Shown here: positions 6,884-8,195 of the stretch, one piece after another | Layout of the letters: every line of letters begins with the position of its first letter | Numbering within the stretch: position 1 is the first letter of the stretch | DNA from: Cytophagales bacterium | GTDB lineage: Bacteria; Bacteroidota; Bacteroidia; Cytophagales; UBA9547 | DNA length: 8,195 bases | Direction: 5' to 3' | Assembly (NCBI GenBank): GCA_003476475.1 | Contig: DMUD01000269.1 | Location: 696-8,890 of the forward strand | Notes under the pieces: model-generated | Seen by the model: only the letters and a program-made list of their open reading frames with translations | Told to the model about the DNA's origin: nothing | Database searches by the model: none | Translations under genes and position numbers: made by a program

Positions 6884-7489
6884 ATGAAAACGTATATCTT
6901 AGCCATTATTGCCATTTCATTTTTTTTGTTGCATGGATGTAAGCAATCCGAAAAGGATGAAGAAAAAGCAACAACTAAAGCTATTCCACAAGAACAACTT
7001 ATAGCCAAAATTGGGATGTTGCAAGATAGTGCCAAAGCCGCATGGTCTTTGATGATGCAAACTGACGACCAAAAAATTTCATTTGTCAAACGCCTACTCG
7101 ACGAAGTTTCTTACATGCCCAAATATGATATTCTAGTGCATGAAAGATTAGTGCAAAATTGTAAAAAGTTGAAGGCCAAGCGTTTTGATGAAAATTCTTT
7201 TTTGCAATCGCGTAATATTGATAGTTACGATTCCGCAACCGACAGTTTGTTGAAAGAGGTAAAGTTACTAGTACTTTCCATTCCAAATGTTGAAAATTAT
7301 CCATTATGTGGCGAACTGTTGAACGACATTACCGCATTAGACAATGACGTAGTCTTGCACAGAGTAAAATACGATGCTTGGGCTATGCAGTATAATCAAA
7401 TTATCGACGAGCAAAGGGAAGCAATTGCACAAATGGGTTCACAATATGCCAATCTTAAAAAAATGGGCTTGTTTCAGTTGGGCCAGTAA
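6884..7489 (+). CDS. Small helical lipoprotein, LemA-like
   Basis: The 201-residue product begins with a lipoprotein signal peptide: Met-Lys, a hydrophobic stretch at about 4-16, and the lipobox LLHGC with Cys19 as the expected lipidation site. The next residues are charged (KQSEKDEEK), including KDEE, which resembles the acidic signal that sends some Bacteroidota lipoproteins to the cell surface. The rest is predicted by eye to be helical. Its pattern recalls LemA proteins: AAWSLM at 52-57, a DILVHERL segment near 82-89, then ENYPLCGELLNDI near 137-149 and HRVKYDAWAMQYNQII (159-174), similar to the LemA run of short helices ending in RRxYNxAVxxYN. The LemA motifs are only partly kept, so this is a distant resemblance. 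The ATG at 6884 gives the most typical signal peptide; the ATG at 6869 would add MNIKH. The gene stands alone, divergent from rpe. Its function is unknown. Confidence 0.8.
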   Translation: MKTYILAIIAISFFLLHGCKQSEKDEEKATTKAIPQEQLIAKIGMLQDSAKAAWSLMMQTDDQKISFVKRLLDEVSYMPKYDILVHERLVQNCKKLKAKRFDENSFLQSRNIDSYDSATDSLLKEVKLLVLSIPNVENYPLCGELLNDITALDNDVVLHRVKYDAWAMQYNQIIDEQREAIAQMGSQYANLKKMGLFQLGQ

Positions 7490-7512
7490 AAGGAGTTCTA
7501 TCTGTTTATAAC

Positions 7513-7546
7513 ACCAATAGGTTGCAGCATTTTGGTTCCTTTTTTT
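7513..7546 (+). terminator. Weak candidate terminator after the lipoprotein gene
   Basis: ACCAA at 7513-7517 can pair with TTGGT at 7532-7536, and three bases later there is a run of seven T at 7540-7546. The placement, 24 bases after the stop at 7489, fits a terminator. The stem is only five pairs with a long loop, so stability is doubtful. The sequence TTTGGTT occurs twice here, at 7531-7537 and 7544-7550, which could also be chance in T-rich DNA. Confidence 0.2.
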
Positions 7547-7633
7547 GGTTATCATAGCATGAACGCAAAAGCAATACCCCAAGCATATTCCCATTTTCTA
7601 TCCATTTCTTTGCCAACATCTTAACAAATATAA

Positions 7634-8195
7634 ATGCACGACATTACTGCTGAAATTGTGACCATTGGCGATGAAATTCTTTATGGCCAAATAACCGACA
7701 CTAATTCACAATGGCTTTCTGAACAATTAGATTTGCTGGGCATAAAGGTGAAGCGTAAAATTTCGGTAGGAGACGAAATGCAAGAACTATTGCAAATACT
7801 TCGGGAATCTGAATCGAGAGTCGATCTAATCTTGCTTACGGGGGGTCTTGGCCCTACTTCCGACGACATCACCAAGCCTGCACTTTGCCAGTATTTTGGT
7901 TGTGGATTGAAGACGGATGAAAAAGTCCTTGATCATATTACGGGTTTTTTTGTCCGTCGAAACAGACCTATGTTGGAAGCAAACAAGAAGCAGGCTGAAA
8001 TACCTACAATAAGTGAAGCTTTGTTCAATCGTTTGGGGACAGCTCCTGGTATCTGGATTGAACGAAAGGGCAAAATCTTCATTTCCTTACCAGGAGTTCC
8101 TTACGAAATGAAAGAAATTCTAACTACTGGAGCACTTCCTCGTTTGAAAACATTTTTTCAAACTCCAATTATATATCACAAAATGGTGCGTACAG
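7634..8195 (+). CDS. cinA: CinA-family protein, N-terminal part (cut by right window edge)
   Basis: 187 codons of a family usually a little over 400 residues long. The visible part is the MoCF_biosynth-like (COG1058) domain: IVTIGDEILYGQITDTNSQWL (split around residues 8-28), LLTGGLGPTSDDITK (67-81), NKKQAEIP (117-124), LGTAPGIW (134-141) and FISLPGVPYEMKE (149-161). In studied CinA proteins this domain acts as an ADP-ribose/FAD pyrophosphatase, and a C-terminal domain deamidates nicotinamide mononucleotide. That C-terminal part lies outside the window, so its presence cannot be judged. The ATG at 7634 follows an A-rich leader (acaaatataa), as is common in this phylum. It lies 144 bp after the lipoprotein gene. 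I see no clear promoter in that gap, so readthrough from the lipoprotein gene is possible. Confidence 0.95.
   Translation, partial: MHDITAEIVTIGDEILYGQITDTNSQWLSEQLDLLGIKVKRKISVGDEMQELLQILRESESRVDLILLTGGLGPTSDDITKPALCQYFGCGLKTDEKVLDHITGFFVRRNRPMLEANKKQAEIPTISEALFNRLGTAPGIWIERKGKIFISLPGVPYEMKEILTTGALPRLKTFFQTPIIYHKMVRT

Noticed and set aside
7559..7624. Short open frame of 21 codons between the lipoprotein gene and cinA
   Set aside because: No recognisable feature, and the length is expected by chance.
1..8195. Mobile elements, CRISPR repeats, tRNA or rRNA genes, riboswitches
   Set aside because: No transposase, terminal inverted repeats, regularly spaced repeats, cloverleaf patterns or known aptamer cores were seen in the intergenic stretches, all of which are under 150 bp.

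Overview
The window looks like chromosomal housekeeping DNA from a member of the Bacteroidota. The protein sequences have the character of that phylum (CTP synthase, a YidC with a large periplasmic domain, a short archaeal/eukaryotic-type prolyl-tRNA synthetase). The starts have A/T-rich leaders without a clear Shine-Dalgarno. Two intergenic regions carry an exact TAnnTTTG, the -7 element of the Bacteroidota primary sigma factor. A genus cannot be named from the sequence alone. Base composition and codon use look even throughout, and I see no insertion sequence, tRNA, rRNA or CRISPR array.

Layout. Positions 1-238 (minus strand) hold the first 79 codons of a Vsr-type mismatch endonuclease cut by the window edge. 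A 103-bp divergent spacer follows, with a good promoter candidate for the plus-strand pair pyrG (342-1952) and yidC (1980-3767), which are 27 bp apart. A minus-strand cluster follows, tail to tail with yidC across only 7 bp. In transcription order it is rpe (6741-6085), proS (6033-4567) and argB (4563-3775), with a 3-bp gap between proS and argB. After a divergent spacer come a small plus-strand lipoprotein gene (6884-7489), whose helical body resembles LemA proteins, and a cinA-type gene (7634 to the right edge), which is truncated.

Function. pyrG makes CTP and yidC inserts inner-membrane proteins; their pairing is probably a housekeeping transcription unit. rpe (pentose phosphate), proS (translation) and argB (arginine synthesis) do not share a pathway but appear to be co-transcribed. 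The vsr-like gene is the only one pointing to accessory DNA: Vsr nucleases usually sit beside a C5-cytosine methyltransferase, so the DNA left of this window is where a modification or restriction system might lie. I found no undescribed multi-gene system inside the window. The points most worth following are the truncated vsr-like gene, the divergent LemA-like lipoprotein with a possible surface-export signal, the altered zinc site of the prolyl-tRNA synthetase, and the placement of argB directly behind proS.
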